From the NCBI GenBank assembly GCA_945871425.1, contig CAMBVS010000043.1, positions 1 to 35,960 on the forward strand: 35,960 bases of DNA, written 5' to 3'. The translations under genes and the position numbers were made by a program. The stretch is from Rhizobium sp. Q54 (lineage in GTDB: Bacteria > Pseudomonadota > Alphaproteobacteria > SHVZ01). The first letter of the stretch is position 1. The number at the start of each line of letters is the position of its first letter. The notes beneath the pieces were generated by a model that was not told the origin of the DNA, made no database searches, and worked only from the letters and a program-made list of their open reading frames with translations. Below are positions 8,283 to 19,604 of this stretch, one piece after another.

Positions 8283-9860
8283 ATGCCCAAGGTTCTCATT
8301 TCCGACGACCTCTCACTCCGCGCCGCCGACATCTTCAAGGCACGTGGCATCGAGGTCGACGTCAAGGTCGGCCTCAAGCCGGACCAGCTCCGTGCCATCA
8401 TCGGCCAGTATGACGGCCTCGCCATCCGCTCGGCGACCAAGGTGACGCGCGAGGTGCTGGACGTCGCGGCCAATCTCAAGGTGGTCGGCCGCGCCGGTAT
8501 CGGCGTCGACAATGTCGACGTCAAGACCGCGACCCAGAAGGGCGTGGTGGTGATGAACACGCCCTACGGCAACGCCATCACCACGGCCGAGCACGCGATC
8601 GCGCTGATGTTCGCGCTCGCCCGCGAGATCCCGGCGGCCGACCGCTCGACCCGCGCCGGCAAGTGGGAGAAGAACCGCTTCATGGGGGTCGAGCTGGCAG
8701 GGAAGACGCTCGGCGTCGTCGGCTGCGGCAACATCGGCTCGATCGTCGCCGACCGCGCGCTCGGCCTGAAGATGAAGGTGGTCGCCTTCGACCCCTTCCT
8801 CACCGAGGACCGGGCGAAGTCGATCGGCATCGAGAAGGTCGAGCTGGACGAGCTCTTCACCCGTGCCGACTTCATCACCCTGCATGCGCCCTTGACCGAG
8901 TCGACGAAGAACATCGTCGACGCGAAGTCTCTGGCCAAGATGAGAAAGGGCGTCCGCATCATCAACTGCGCCCGCGGCGGCCTGGTGGTCGAGGGCGACC
9001 TCAAGGCGGCGATCGAGTCCGGCCATGTCGCCGGCGCCGCCCTCGACGTCTTCCAGGTCGAGCCGGCCAAGGACAACCCGCTGTTCCAGCTCGAGCAGGT
9101 GATCGCGACGCCGCATCTCGGCGCCTCCACCACCGAGGCGCAGGAGAAGGTGGCCCTCCAGATCGCCGAGCAGATGAGCGATTTCCTTCTGACCGGCGCC
9201 ATCACCAATGCGCTGAACATGCCGTCGGTCTCGGCCGAGGAGGCGCCGAAGCTGAAGCCCTACATGCGCCTCGCCGAGCTTCTGGGGAGCCTGCTCGGAC
9301 AGGTGGTCGAGCGCGAGGTGACGGCGGTGACACTGGAGCTTGAGGGCCACGCGGCGGAGCTCAACCCGCGCCCGCTGATCCAGGCGGCGCTGACAGGGCT
9401 GTTCCGGCCGATGCTGGACAGCGTCAACATGGTGAACGCGCCGGAGATCGCACGACAGCGCAACATCGCCGTCAGCGAGACCCGCCACGAACGCGACTGC
9501 GACTACCAGACCCTGCTCCGCCTCACGGTGGTGACCGAGGCGCGCTCGCGCTCGGCCGCCGGCACCCTGATCGGCGGCACGCGCCCACGCCTCGTCGCCG
9601 TCCAGGACATCGCCATCGAGGCCGATTTCGGCAAGCACCTGCTCTATGTGCGGAACAAGGACAAGCCCGGGTTCATCGGCTCGATCGGCACCGTGCTGGG
9701 CACGGCCGGGATCAACATCGCCACGTTCCATCTCGGCCGCTCCGCCCCCGGAAAGGACGCGCTCTGCCTGATCGAGGTCGATCAGCCGATCCCGGACGAC
9801 ATCCTTGAGAAGGTGAAGGGCCTGAAGCAGGTGGAGCGGGTCAGGACCCTCAGCTTCTAG
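8283..9860 (+). CDS. serA: D-3-phosphoglycerate dehydrogenase SerA
   Basis: About 525 residues, the long SerA type with NAD domain, intervening domain and C-terminal ACT domain. It oxidises 3-phosphoglycerate, the first step of serine synthesis. The chain opens [11 protein letters not shown] and carries [12 protein letters not shown]. The Rossmann motif is [16 protein letters not shown], followed by the catalytic blocks [13 protein letters not shown] and [12 protein letters not shown]. The ACT domain begins near [21 protein letters not shown] prefer the ATG at 8283 (GGAG at 8268-8271, 11 bases upstream). An in-frame ATG at 8274 would be only 2 bases from that site. The ACT domain suggests feedback by serine, as in family members. 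Confidence 0.97.
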   Translation: MPKVLISDDLSLRAADIFKARGIEVDVKVGLKPDQLRAIIGQYDGLAIRSATKVTREVLDVAANLKVVGRAGIGVDNVDVKTATQKGVVVMNTPYGNAITTAEHAIALMFALAREIPAADRSTRAGKWEKNRFMGVELAGKTLGVVGCGNIGSIVADRALGLKMKVVAFDPFLTEDRAKSIGIEKVELDELFTRADFITLHAPLTESTKNIVDAKSLAKMRKGVRIINCARGGLVVEGDLKAAIESGHVAGAALDVFQVEPAKDNPLFQLEQVIATPHLGASTTEAQEKVALQIAEQMSDFLLTGAITNALNMPSVSAEEAPKLKPYMRLAELLGSLLGQVVEREVTAVTLELEGHAAELNPRPLIQAALTGLFRPMLDSVNMVNAPEIARQRNIAVSETRHERDCDYQTLLRLTVVTEARSRSAAGTLIGGTRPRLVAVQDIAIEADFGKHLLYVRNKDKPGFIGSIGTVLGTAGINIATFHLGRSAPGKDALCLIEVDQPIPDDILEKVKGLKQVERVRTLSF

Positions 9861-9868
9861 CCCCGATG

Positions 9869-9897
9869 CCCGTCGCGCGGAGCCTCCGCGCGGCGGG
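9869..9897 (+). terminator. Probable terminator hairpin after serA
   Basis: Nine bases after the serA stop there is a 13-pair stem (9869-9881 with 9885-9897, one G-T pair) around a 3-base loop; the central 8 pairs are CGCGCGGA/TCCGCGCG. It is very stable and correctly placed to end the serC-serA transcript. It lacks a clear T run, so termination may be weak or assisted, or the stem may mainly protect the 3' end. Confidence 0.6.
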
Positions 9898-9950
9898 GAG
9901 ATTCGGGCCTGCAGGTCGCGGCGGAGACAAGGCCTAGCGTGCTAGCTCCC

Positions 9951-10565
9951 TCAGCCTTTTGGCGAGAGATCGGCGAGGCCCTTGCCGTCTTTGGTGCGGC
10001 GCTCGGCGTCGGCGCCGGCCCGGACCAGGCGCTCGACCCAGGCGCGCTTGCCGACCGATGCCGCGATCAGCAACGCCGAGTACCCCTCTCCCTGAATCGC
10101 GTCGATGTCGCCGGTCGCCGGAATGAGGATCTCGAGGATGGCGAGGTCGTGGTTGCGACCGGCAGCAGCGGCATGGATCGGCAGGTTGCGCTCGAACGAA
10201 CGCGACCAGAGGCTGGCATCGGCACCGCGGGCAAGCAACAGGCTCGCCGCCTCGGCCCGGCCGAAGAAGGCGGCGAGGTGGAGCGCCGACCAGCCGTCCG
10301 GCGCCAGCAGGTCGACCGACCAGGGCGCCACGTCGAGCACCGTCGCGATCTGCATGGCATCGCCGAGCGCCGCCGCCTCGTGCAGGCCGAAGCGGTGTCC
10401 GGCCTCGATCAGCCGCCGCGCCGCCATGTCCCTGCCGCGGTAGATGCAGGCGAGCGCCAGGCTGACGCCGGCCCCGTCATAGATCACGCTCCGTCCCGTC
10501 CAGCGAAAGCCGGCGACGACGTCGTCATCCGTGCGTTGAGCGATACTGAAGAAGTCTTCGGCCAT
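9951..10565 (-). CDS. Ankyrin-repeat protein
   Basis: 204 residues. At least three ankyrin-type units are visible in order, with family signatures such as GLHEAAALGD, DGWSALHLAAFFGRAEAASLLL followed by GADASL, and GYSALLIAASVGKRAWVERLVRAGADAE. No signal peptide or membrane segment is seen, so a cytoplasmic protein-binding role is likely. The partner is unknown. The ATG has a GAGGGGGG purine run as ribosome site. It lies downstream of the lysR gene on the same strand with about 70 bases between, but the serC-serA operon converges on it and gives no functional clue. Confidence 0.88.
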   Translation of the reverse strand: MAEDFFSIAQRTDDDVVAGFRWTGRSVIYDGAGVSLALACIYRGRDMAARRLIEAGHRFGLHEAAALGDAMQIATVLDVAPWSVDLLAPDGWSALHLAAFFGRAEAASLLLARGADASLWSRSFERNLPIHAAAAGRNHDLAILEILIPATGDIDAIQGEGYSALLIAASVGKRAWVERLVRAGADAERRTKDGKGLADLSPKG

Positions 10566-10638
10566 GGTCGCCCCCCTCTCGGGTCAACGAGGGACCATAG
10601 GCGGCTTCCGCCTGGATCGATAGCCGCTCGCCGCAGCC

Positions 10639-11508
10639 TCAGGCGGAGCTGAGGTCGCTCGCGGCATCGAGGAAGGCGCGGACGAGCGCCAGGCTGCGCC
10701 GTTCCTCCAGGCAGACGACGTACTCGGCGACGCCGAGATCAGCGCCGGAGACGGCGATCCGGTGGAAGCGGTCGCCCGGGCGGAATTCGCTTTCGAAGAC
10801 GACGCCGATGCCGAAGCCGGCGGCGACCGCCTCGCCGACGCCCTCGCGGCTCTCGACCTCGATGATCGCCCCCGGGCGCACCGCCGCCGCCGCCAGGGTC
10901 GCCTCGAAGACGCCGCGGGTGACCGAGCCGCGCTCGCGCAAGACCATGTCCTGGCCGGAGAGCTCGGAAAGCCGGATGCGCCGCCGCCCAGCCCAGGGGT
11001 GCCGGGTTGGGACGAACAGCACCAGCCGGTCGGTGCGGAAGGGCAGCGTGAAGAGGCGCGGATCGGAGGTCAGCTTCGCCATCACCGCGACATCGGCCTC
11101 GTAGTCGAAGAGCCGGCGCAGCACCGAAGGCGAGTTGCCGAGGCTGAGCGAGAAGGTGAGGCCGCCATGCCGGCGCTTGAGCTCAGCCAGGATCGGGACC
11201 GCGTGGTAGGCGGAATCGGCGCTGACCCGGAGATGGCCCTGGGTCAGAGCGGCGGTGCCGGATAGCAGCGCCCTCGCCTCCTCCTCGAGCGCGAACATGC
11301 GGTCGGTCAGCGCATAGAGGCTCTGGCCGAGCTCGGTCAGCTGCGCTCCCCGCCCCCGCCGGTCGAACAGGCGGACGTCGTAGGCCTCCTCCAGCGACTT
11401 GACCTGGCCCGAGAGCGTCGGCTGCCCGACCCCGGCGGCGGCGGCGGCGCGGGTGAAGCCGCGAGCGCGGGCGACGTGGTGGAAGGCCCGGAGCTGGGTC
11501 GGATTCAT
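10639..11508 (-). CDS. LysR-family regulator linked to aminoethylphosphonate catabolism
   Basis: 289 residues. An N-terminal winged HTH (residues 1-60, MNPTQLRAFHHVARARGFTR, then GVGQPTLSGQVKSLEEAY) is followed by the LysR substrate-binding domain. It is divergent from phnW with only 98 bases between, the classic layout for a LysR protein that controls itself and the neighbouring operon. A LysR subgroup associated with 2-aminoethylphosphonate gene clusters is established (TIGR03339), and this is a likely member. The inducer could be AEP or a pathway intermediate, which is inferred. Its start codon lies inside the phased TCAT repeats described at 11504-11541. A 6-base stem at 10599-10613 downstream may be its terminator, but no T run follows. 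Confidence 0.92.
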   Translation of the reverse strand: MNPTQLRAFHHVARARGFTRAAAAAGVGQPTLSGQVKSLEEAYDVRLFDRRGRGAQLTELGQSLYALTDRMFALEEEARALLSGTAALTQGHLRVSADSAYHAVPILAELKRRHGGLTFSLSLGNSPSVLRRLFDYEADVAVMAKLTSDPRLFTLPFRTDRLVLFVPTRHPWAGRRRIRLSELSGQDMVLRERGSVTRGVFEATLAAAAVRPGAIIEVESREGVGEAVAAGFGIGVVFESEFRPGDRFHRIAVSGADLGVAEYVVCLEERRSLALVRAFLDAASDLSSA

Positions 11509-11541
11509 ATCTGTCTCATCGATAGTTCATATCCGTATAAT
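11504..11541. promoter_or_regulatory. Operator/promoter region between lysR and phnW
   Basis: TTCATATCTGT (11504-11514) recurs as TTCATATCCGT (11526-11536), a near-perfect direct repeat with a 22-base period. A further TCAT at 11516-11519 makes three TCATs exactly 11 bases apart (11505, 11516, 11527). A perfect TATAAT follows at 11536-11541, with no good -35 at the right distance, as expected of an activator-dependent phnW promoter. The region is conspicuously AT-richer than its surroundings. ATCC (11531-11534) and GGAT (11547-11550) also form a dyad. The most likely binder is the adjacent LysR protein. Degenerate Pho boxes are the alternative. Confidence 0.5.
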
Positions 11542-11606
11542 GTATTGGATTTATGGACAGTGGAAGCCGAAGCTGGGATTCCCTCGCCTGAAGTCGGGAG
11601 CCTTCG

Positions 11607-13978
<2,372 letters not shown>

Positions 13979-13988
13979 AGGAACGCCC

Positions 13989-15440
13989 ATGACCGCGCTC
14001 CGCCGCCCGGCCCCCGCCTTCCTTCGCGAAAGCCTCCGCATCGCCGGCCGCAAGGTCGATGGCGAGGGCGCGATCGAGGTGTTCAACCCCTACACCAACG
14101 AGGTCGTCGGGACGGTGCCGCGGGCCAGGCGCGACCAGGTCGCCGAGGCCTTCCAGATCGCCGCCGGCTACAAGCCGAAGCTGACCCGCTACGACCGCCA
14201 GAAGATCCTGATGGCGACGGCCGAGCTGCTGGCCGGGCGGAAGGACGCACTCTCCGACCTGATCACCGCCGAGAGCGGGCTCTGCAAGAAGGACTCGCTC
14301 TACGAAGTCGGCCGCGCCTACGACGTCTTCCACCTGGCCGGCCAGCTGGCGATCCAGGACGACGCCGAGACCTTCGCCTGCGACATCACCCCACACGGCA
14401 AGGCGCGCCGAATCTTCACGTTGCGCCAGCCGCTTCGCGCCATCAGCGCCATCACGCCCTTCAACCACCCGCTCAACATGGTGGCGCACAAGATCGCGCC
14501 GGCGATCGCCACCAACAACCGCATCGTGCTGAAGCCGACCGAGCTGACGCCGCTGACCGCGCTGGCGCTGGCCGACGTCCTCTACGAGGCCGGCCTGCCG
14601 CCGGAGATGCTGTCGGTCCTGACCGGCCGGCCCGAAGACATCGGCGACGAGATGATCGTCAATCCGCACATCGACCTCGTCACCTTCACCGGCAGCGTCC
14701 GCACCGGCAAGTACATCGCCGCCAAGGCCGGCTACCGCCGCGTCGTGCTGGAACTCGGCGGCAACGACCCCCTGATCGTCATGGAGGACGCCGACCTGGA
14801 GAAGGCGGCCGAGCTCGCCGTCGCGGGCGCCACCAAGAATTCGGGGCAGCGCTGCACGGCGGTCAAGCGCATCCTGGTGGTTGAGTCGGTCGCCGACGAC
14901 TTCGCCCGGCTGGTGGCCGCCAAGGCCAGGAAGCTGAAATGCGGTGACCCGATGGACCCCGACACCGACGTCGGCACGGTGATCACCGAGGACGCGGCGA
15001 AGCTGTTCCAGCGTCGTGTCGTCGACGCGGTCGGTCACGGGGCCGAGCTGCTTTGCGGCAACGACCGCCGGGGCGCCCTTTTCCCGCCGACCGTGGTCGA
15101 CCGCGTGCCCTATGATTGCGAACTGGTGCGGGAAGAAACCTTCGGTCCGGCGGTCCCGATCATCCGGGTCAAGGACATCGAGGATGCCATCCGGGTCTCG
15201 AACTCGACCGCCTATGGCCTGTCCTCGGGCGTCTGCACCAACCGCTTCGACTACATTCAGCGCTTCATCGAGGCGCTGGATGTCGGTACCGTGAACGTCT
15301 GGGAGGTGCCGGGCTACAGGATCGAGATGTCGCCGTTCGGGGGAATCAAGGATTCCGGTCTCGGCTACAAGGAAGGCGTGAAGGAGGCGATGAAGAGCTT
15401 CACCAACGTGAAGACCTATTCGCTTCCCTGGCCGACCTGA
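13989..15440 (+). CDS. phnY: Phosphonoacetaldehyde dehydrogenase PhnY
   Basis: 483 residues, an NAD(P)-dependent aldehyde dehydrogenase. It oxidises phosphonoacetaldehyde from PhnW to phosphonoacetate, the substrate of PhnA. The aldehyde dehydrogenase core is intact: oxyanion Asn N159 (TPFNHP), the general-base Glu E255 (VLELGGNDP) and the catalytic Cys C289 ([11 protein letters not shown]). The C-terminus [20 protein letters not shown] is typical of the PhnY/related branch. The specific substrate assignment rests mainly on its place between phnA and the AEP transporter. AAGGA precedes the ATG. Confidence 0.95.
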   Translation: MTALRRPAPAFLRESLRIAGRKVDGEGAIEVFNPYTNEVVGTVPRARRDQVAEAFQIAAGYKPKLTRYDRQKILMATAELLAGRKDALSDLITAESGLCKKDSLYEVGRAYDVFHLAGQLAIQDDAETFACDITPHGKARRIFTLRQPLRAISAITPFNHPLNMVAHKIAPAIATNNRIVLKPTELTPLTALALADVLYEAGLPPEMLSVLTGRPEDIGDEMIVNPHIDLVTFTGSVRTGKYIAAKAGYRRVVLELGGNDPLIVMEDADLEKAAELAVAGATKNSGQRCTAVKRILVVESVADDFARLVAAKARKLKCGDPMDPDTDVGTVITEDAAKLFQRRVVDAVGHGAELLCGNDRRGALFPPTVVDRVPYDCELVREETFGPAVPIIRVKDIEDAIRVSNSTAYGLSSGVCTNRFDYIQRFIEALDVGTVNVWEVPGYRIEMSPFGGIKDSGLGYKEGVKEAMKSFTNVKTYSLPWPT

Positions 15441-15521
15441 GCAAGTACGGGCGCGCAACGCCTTCAAGAAACGGTAACAGGGTTCGCTTTATCTTCACGT
15501 CGCAACAGGGGAGATGATTCA

Positions 15522-16556
15522 ATGACACGCTCACGCCTATGGCTGCCGCTCGCCGCGGCGGCGATGGCAGCGCTGGTCGCGCTGCCGACCGATGCGCTGG
15601 CTCAGAAGACCCGGCTCACCGTCTACACCGCGCTCGAGAACGACCAGCTCGGTCCCTACAAGGCCGCCTTCGAGGCCGACAACCCCACCATCGAGATCGC
15701 CTGGGTGCGCGATTCCACTGGCGTGATGACCGCGCGCCTGGTCGCCGAGAAGGACAACCCGCGCGCCGACGTCATCTGGGGCCTCTCGGCCTCCTCGGTC
15801 GTGCTGTTCGAGAACCTCGGCATGCTGACCGGCTACACGCCGAAAGGCGCCGACGCTCTCAAGCCGGTGTTCAAGGACGCGAAGAACCCGGCCATGTGGA
15901 CCGGCATGGACGCCTATCTCTCGGTCGTCTGCTTCAACACCGCCGAGGCCACGAAGGGCAAGATCGACGCGCCCAAGTCGTGGAAGGACCTGACCAAGCC
16001 CGCCTACAAGGGCCAGATCGTCATGCCCAACCCGGCCTCGTCGGGCACCGGCTACCTCACCATCGCCGCCTGGCTGCAGGTGATGGGCGAGGCCGAGGGC
16101 TGGAAATACATGGACGGGCTGCATGAGAACGTCGCGGTCTACACCCATTCGGGCTCCGCTCCCTGCGTGCAGGCCGCGCGCGGCGAGCGCCTGATCGGCA
16201 TCGGCTTCGACATGCGCGGCGCCACCGAAAAGACCAAGGGTGCGCCGATCGACCTGATCCTGCCGAGCGAAGGCGCCGGCTGGGAGATGGAAGCGACCGC
16301 CATCGTCAAGGGCACCAAGAACATGGAGGCCGCCCAGAAGCTGGTCGACTGGACCATCACCAAGAAGGCGAACGAGCTCTACGGCAAGTACTACGCCATC
16401 GTCGCCATGCCGGGCATCAACGCCGCCCCGCCGAACTACCCGGCAGGCGCGGAAAAGGCGATGGTGAAGAACGACCTCGCCTGGATGGCGAAGGAGCGCG
16501 ACCGCATCCTCGCCGAATGGACCAAGCGCTACGACGGCAAATCCGCCCCGAAGTGA
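15522..16556 (+). CDS. phnS: 2-aminoethylphosphonate ABC transporter, periplasmic binding protein
   Basis: 344 residues. A Sec signal peptide is clear (residues 1-27: basic start MTRSRLW, Ala/Leu-rich core, cleavage after DALA). The mature chain, beginning QKTRLTVYTALEND, is a family 1 iron/thiamine-type extracellular binding protein, as in the PhnS2 group of AEP binding proteins. It captures AEP in the periplasm for the PhnT-PhnU importer. A strong AGGGGAG site (15507-15513) precedes the ATG, consistent with high expression. A gap of about 80 bases after phnY leaves room for a second promoter, though none is convincing. The strong hairpin after its stop could raise its expression over the ATPase. 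Confidence 0.93.
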   Translation: MTRSRLWLPLAAAAMAALVALPTDALAQKTRLTVYTALENDQLGPYKAAFEADNPTIEIAWVRDSTGVMTARLVAEKDNPRADVIWGLSASSVVLFENLGMLTGYTPKGADALKPVFKDAKNPAMWTGMDAYLSVVCFNTAEATKGKIDAPKSWKDLTKPAYKGQIVMPNPASSGTGYLTIAAWLQVMGEAEGWKYMDGLHENVAVYTHSGSAPCVQAARGERLIGIGFDMRGATEKTKGAPIDLILPSEGAGWEMEATAIVKGTKNMEAAQKLVDWTITKKANELYGKYYAIVAMPGINAAPPNYPAGAEKAMVKNDLAWMAKERDRILAEWTKRYDGKSAPK

Positions 16557-16560
16557 GGTA

Positions 16561-16607
16561 AGCTTCCCCCGGGCGGGCCGCGCCAAGACGGCCGGCCGGG
16601 GGAGGCT
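16561..16607 (+). terminator. Strong intercistronic hairpin between phnS and phnT
   Basis: Bases 16561-16572 pair with 16596-16607 (12 consecutive pairs, one G-T), and GGCC at 16576-16579 pairs with GGCC at 16590-16593 inside. It begins 4 bases after the phnS stop and ends before the phnT ribosome site. No T run follows. Such elements after binding-protein genes often protect the upstream mRNA or attenuate read-through, which gives more binding protein than transporter. The pairing is seen; the role is inferred. Confidence 0.6.
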
Positions 16608-16626
16608 CATCGACGGGGGAGATCGT

Positions 16627-17718
16627 ATGGACGGCACTGCCGGTGCGCCGTATCTCGGCATTCGTCATCTCACCAAGCGTTTCGGCCAGTTCACCGCGCT
16701 CGACGACGTCTCGCTCGACGTCTATGCGCGCGAGTTCGTGGTTTTCCTCGGGCCGTCGGGCTGCGGCAAGACCACGCTGCTGCGCGCCATCGCCGGGCTC
16801 GACATCCAGACCGCCGGCACCATCCACCAGGGCGGCCGCGACGTCTCGGCGCTGCCGCCGGCCGAGCGCGACTTCGGCATCGTCTTCCAGTCCTACGCAC
16901 TGTTCCCCAACCTGACGGTCGACGCCAATGTCGGCTACGGCCTGGTCTCCCGCGGCAAGCCCAAAGCCGAGGTCCGCGCCCGCGTTGCCGAGTTGCTGGC
17001 GCTGGTGGGATTGCCCGACGCCGGCCCCAAATATCCGGCCCAGCTTTCCGGCGGCCAGCAGCAGCGTGTCGCCCTCGCCCGCGCGCTTGCCATCTCGCCC
17101 GGACTTCTCCTGCTCGACGAACCGCTCTCGGCCCTCGACGCCCGGGTCCGCCAGCACCTCCGCCAGGAGCTGAGGGACCTGCAGCGGAAGCTCGGCATCA
17201 CCACCATCATGGTGACCCACGACCAGGAAGAGGCGCTGGCGCTCGCCGACCGCATCGTGGTGATGAACCACGGCGTCATCGACCAGGTCGGCACGCCGAC
17301 CGAGATCTACCGGACACCGGCGAGCCCGTTCGTCGCCGATTTCGTCGGCACCATGAACTTCCTCGATGCCTCAGTCTCCGGACCGGGCATCGTCGCCGTC
17401 GGCGGACGGCGCTTCCGGGTCGACGAGCTGAACGGCCTGACGCCGGGAACCGCGGCCCTGGTCTGCATCCGGCCCGAGGACGTGAAGACCCGGAACGTCG
17501 AGCCCGGCGCCGAGAATGCGCTCGAGGTCGAGGTCAGGTCGCTCGAGTTCTTAGGCTCCTTCGCCCGCGCCCGCCTCGCGGCATCCGACGGCGCCGGGCC
17601 TGACCTCGTCGCCGATCTCTCGATCAACCTGCTCCGCGATCTCAAGGTCGAGGCCGGCACCTGCTTCCTCGTCTCGTTGCCGGCGGACCGGCTCCGGATC
17701 TATCCCAAGACGCCATGA
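16627..17718 (+). CDS. phnT: 2-aminoethylphosphonate ABC transporter, ATP-binding protein
   Basis: 363 residues, the ATPase of the AEP importer. The Walker A is GPSGCGKTT (residues 42-50), the Q-loop is FQSYALFPNL, the ABC signature is LSGGQQQRVALARAL, the Walker B is LLLLDEPLSALDARV and the H-loop is MVTHDQEEALALADRI. A C-terminal TOBE-type domain (about residues 270-363) matches the spermidine/iron/phosphonate-like ATPases (PhnT2 type). The stop overlaps the phnU start codon (ATGA at 17715-17718), so the two are translationally coupled. Start ATG 16627 follows GGGGGA. Confidence 0.95.
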   Translation: MDGTAGAPYLGIRHLTKRFGQFTALDDVSLDVYAREFVVFLGPSGCGKTTLLRAIAGLDIQTAGTIHQGGRDVSALPPAERDFGIVFQSYALFPNLTVDANVGYGLVSRGKPKAEVRARVAELLALVGLPDAGPKYPAQLSGGQQQRVALARALAISPGLLLLDEPLSALDARVRQHLRQELRDLQRKLGITTIMVTHDQEEALALADRIVVMNHGVIDQVGTPTEIYRTPASPFVADFVGTMNFLDASVSGPGIVAVGGRRFRVDELNGLTPGTAALVCIRPEDVKTRNVEPGAENALEVEVRSLEFLGSFARARLAASDGAGPDLVADLSINLLRDLKVEAGTCFLVSLPADRLRIYPKTP

Positions 17719-19403
17719 CGACGACGACGGCGCCGCTGATCCGCCCGAAGGCATCACGCGATGACCTGATCATGCGCGCCTGCCTCGCGCTGTTCGCGCT
17801 CTGGCTCCTCGTCGTCGTGGCGCTGCCGCTGTGGACGCTGCTCTCCAAGAGCTTCCAGGACCAGTCCGGCGCCTTCATCGGGCTCTCCAACTATCTCCGC
17901 TACGTCGAGACGCCGGCCCTCTTCCAGTCCTTCTGGAACAGCCTGTTCGTCGCCGCGGTGACGACCGCGATCGTGGTGCCGCTGGCCTTCGTCTACGCCT
18001 ACGCGCTGACCCGGAGCTGCATGCGCCTGAAGCCGGTGTTCCAGGGTCTGGCGCTGATCCCGATCCTGGCGCCGTCGCTGCTGCCGGCGATCTCGCTGAT
18101 CTACCTCTTCGGCAACCAGGGTCTGCTCAAGGGCTGGCTCTTCGGCCAGCCGGTCTACGGTGCGGTCGGCATCATCACCGCCCAGGTCTTCTACTGCTTT
18201 CCCCACGCGATGATGATCCTGGTGACGGCGCTGTCGATGGCCGACCAGCGCCTCTACGAGTCCGCGGACGCGCTGGGCGCCTCCCGGCTTCGGGTCTTCC
18301 TCACCGTGACGCTGCCCGGGGTGAAGTACGGCCTGATCTCCACCGCCTTCGTCATCTTCACCCTGGTGATCACCGATTTCGGTATCGCCAAGGTGGTCGG
18401 CGGACGCTTCAACGTGCTGGCGACCGACATCTACAAGCAGGTGATCGGCCAGCAGAACTTCGAGATGGGCGCCGTCGTCGGCGTCATCCTGCTGGTGCCG
18501 GCGCTGCTCTCCTTCGCCGTCGACCGCATGGTCGCCCGCCGCCAGGTGGCGCAGCTCTCCGCTCGCGCCGTGCCGTTCGAGCCCAAACCCCACAAGACCC
18601 GCGACCTCGCGCTCACGGCTTTCTGCCTGGTGATCGGCCTCACCATCCTCGGCGTCTTCGCCGTCTCGGTCTGGGCCTCCTTCATCACCTTCTGGCCCTA
18701 CAACCTGACGCTGACCCTGAAGAACTACGCCTTCGGCGACTTCGACCCGCTGGGCTGGGGCGTCTATCTGAACTCGCTGATCATGGCGTCGGCGACCGCG
18801 GTCTTCGGCACCGCGATCGTGTTCACCGGCGCCTATCTGGTCGAGAAGTCCAAGGGCTTCGGCTTCGGCCGCGGCGCCGTTCACCTCCTGGCGATGATCC
18901 CGCTCGCCGTCCCCGGCCTGGTGCTGGGCTTGAGCTACATCTTCTTCTTCAACATGCGTGGCAATCCGCTGGGCGTGCTCTACGGCACCATGGCGCTGCT
19001 GGTGATCAACACCATCGCGCATTTCTACACGGTGAGCCACCTGACGGCGCTCACCGCCTTGAAGCAGCTCGACGCCGAGTTCGAGGCGGTCTCCGCCTCG
19101 CTCAAGGTGCCGGTCTGGCGCACCTTCTTCCGCATCACCGTGCCGATCTGCCTGCCGGCGATCCTGGACGTCGCGATCTATCTGTTCGTCAACGCCATGA
19201 CGACCGTCTCGGCCGTGATCTTCCTCTATTCGAGCGAGACCAAGCCGGCCGCGCTCGCCATCGTCAACATGGACGAATCCGGCTTCACCGCCGGCGCTGC
19301 CGGCATGGCCACCGTGATCGTCGCCACATCTGCTACGGTCAAGCTTGCGCAGCTCGGCCTCTCGCGGCTACTCTCGCGAACTCAGGCATGGCGGAAGCGA
19401 TGA
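17715..19403 (+). CDS. phnU: 2-aminoethylphosphonate ABC transporter, fused permease
   Basis: 562 residues, about twice the length of a single permease subunit. Two binding-protein-dependent permease domains lie head to tail, each with about six membrane segments. The coupling-helix motif occurs in the first half near YESADALGASRLRVF and in the second near EFEAVSASLKVPVWRTFF. This is the fused PhnU2 form, which replaces separate PhnU and PhnV. It pairs with PhnT, whose stop codon it overlaps. Its own TGA overlaps the ATG of the following small lipoprotein gene. Confidence 0.94.
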   Translation: MTTTTAPLIRPKASRDDLIMRACLALFALWLLVVVALPLWTLLSKSFQDQSGAFIGLSNYLRYVETPALFQSFWNSLFVAAVTTAIVVPLAFVYAYALTRSCMRLKPVFQGLALIPILAPSLLPAISLIYLFGNQGLLKGWLFGQPVYGAVGIITAQVFYCFPHAMMILVTALSMADQRLYESADALGASRLRVFLTVTLPGVKYGLISTAFVIFTLVITDFGIAKVVGGRFNVLATDIYKQVIGQQNFEMGAVVGVILLVPALLSFAVDRMVARRQVAQLSARAVPFEPKPHKTRDLALTAFCLVIGLTILGVFAVSVWASFITFWPYNLTLTLKNYAFGDFDPLGWGVYLNSLIMASATAVFGTAIVFTGAYLVEKSKGFGFGRGAVHLLAMIPLAVPGLVLGLSYIFFFNMRGNPLGVLYGTMALLVINTIAHFYTVSHLTALTALKQLDAEFEAVSASLKVPVWRTFFRITVPICLPAILDVAIYLFVNAMTTVSAVIFLYSSETKPAALAIVNMDESGFTAGAAGMATVIVATSATVKLAQLGLSRLLSRTQAWRKR

Positions 19404-19591
19404 AGCGGACGTTCCTGATCCTCGCCGCGGCGATCCTCCTCACCGGCTGCGCCGATGCCGGCGACATCGCGCTGCGCACGGTCGAGAACGTCGCCCGCGC
19501 CGCCTGCACGGCGTCCCGCAATTGCGCCAATGTCTGCCCTTACGGATCGACGGCTAGCCCGCAGACGCGAAGCTGTCCCGGTCGTCCCTAG
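19400..19591 (+). CDS. Tiny Cys-rich lipoprotein coupled to phnU
   Basis: 63 residues. MKRTFLILAAAILLTGC is a clean lipoprotein signal with lipobox LTGC and lipidated C17. The mature part has four more cysteines (C36, C42, C46, C59), enough for two disulfides in the periplasm or a metal site. The ATG lies in ATGA with the phnU stop (19400-19403), the hallmark of a real translationally coupled gene. A longer in-frame ATG at 19388 is less likely because it would split the signal start. I recognise no family. An accessory role at the AEP importer is inferred only from position. It ends 13 bases before the methyltransferase start. Confidence 0.68.
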   Translation: MKRTFLILAAAILLTGCADAGDIALRTVENVARAACTASRNCANVCPYGSTASPQTRSCPGRP

Positions 19592-19604
19592 CGCGGGGCG
19601 CCGG

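Noticed and set aside
11505..11535. Canonical Pho box for PhoB
   Set aside because: The 11-base phase fits, but each 7-mer matches CTGTCAT at only 4 or 5 positions and the distance to TATAAT is shorter than in known PhoB promoters; kept only as an alternative to a LysR operator.
17754..19040. Long minus-strand frame and a long alternative plus frame across the permease gene
   Set aside because: Both are out-of-frame reads of the membrane-protein coding sequence. Only the last 64 codons of the alternative plus frame (from 19400) are kept, as the lipoprotein gene.
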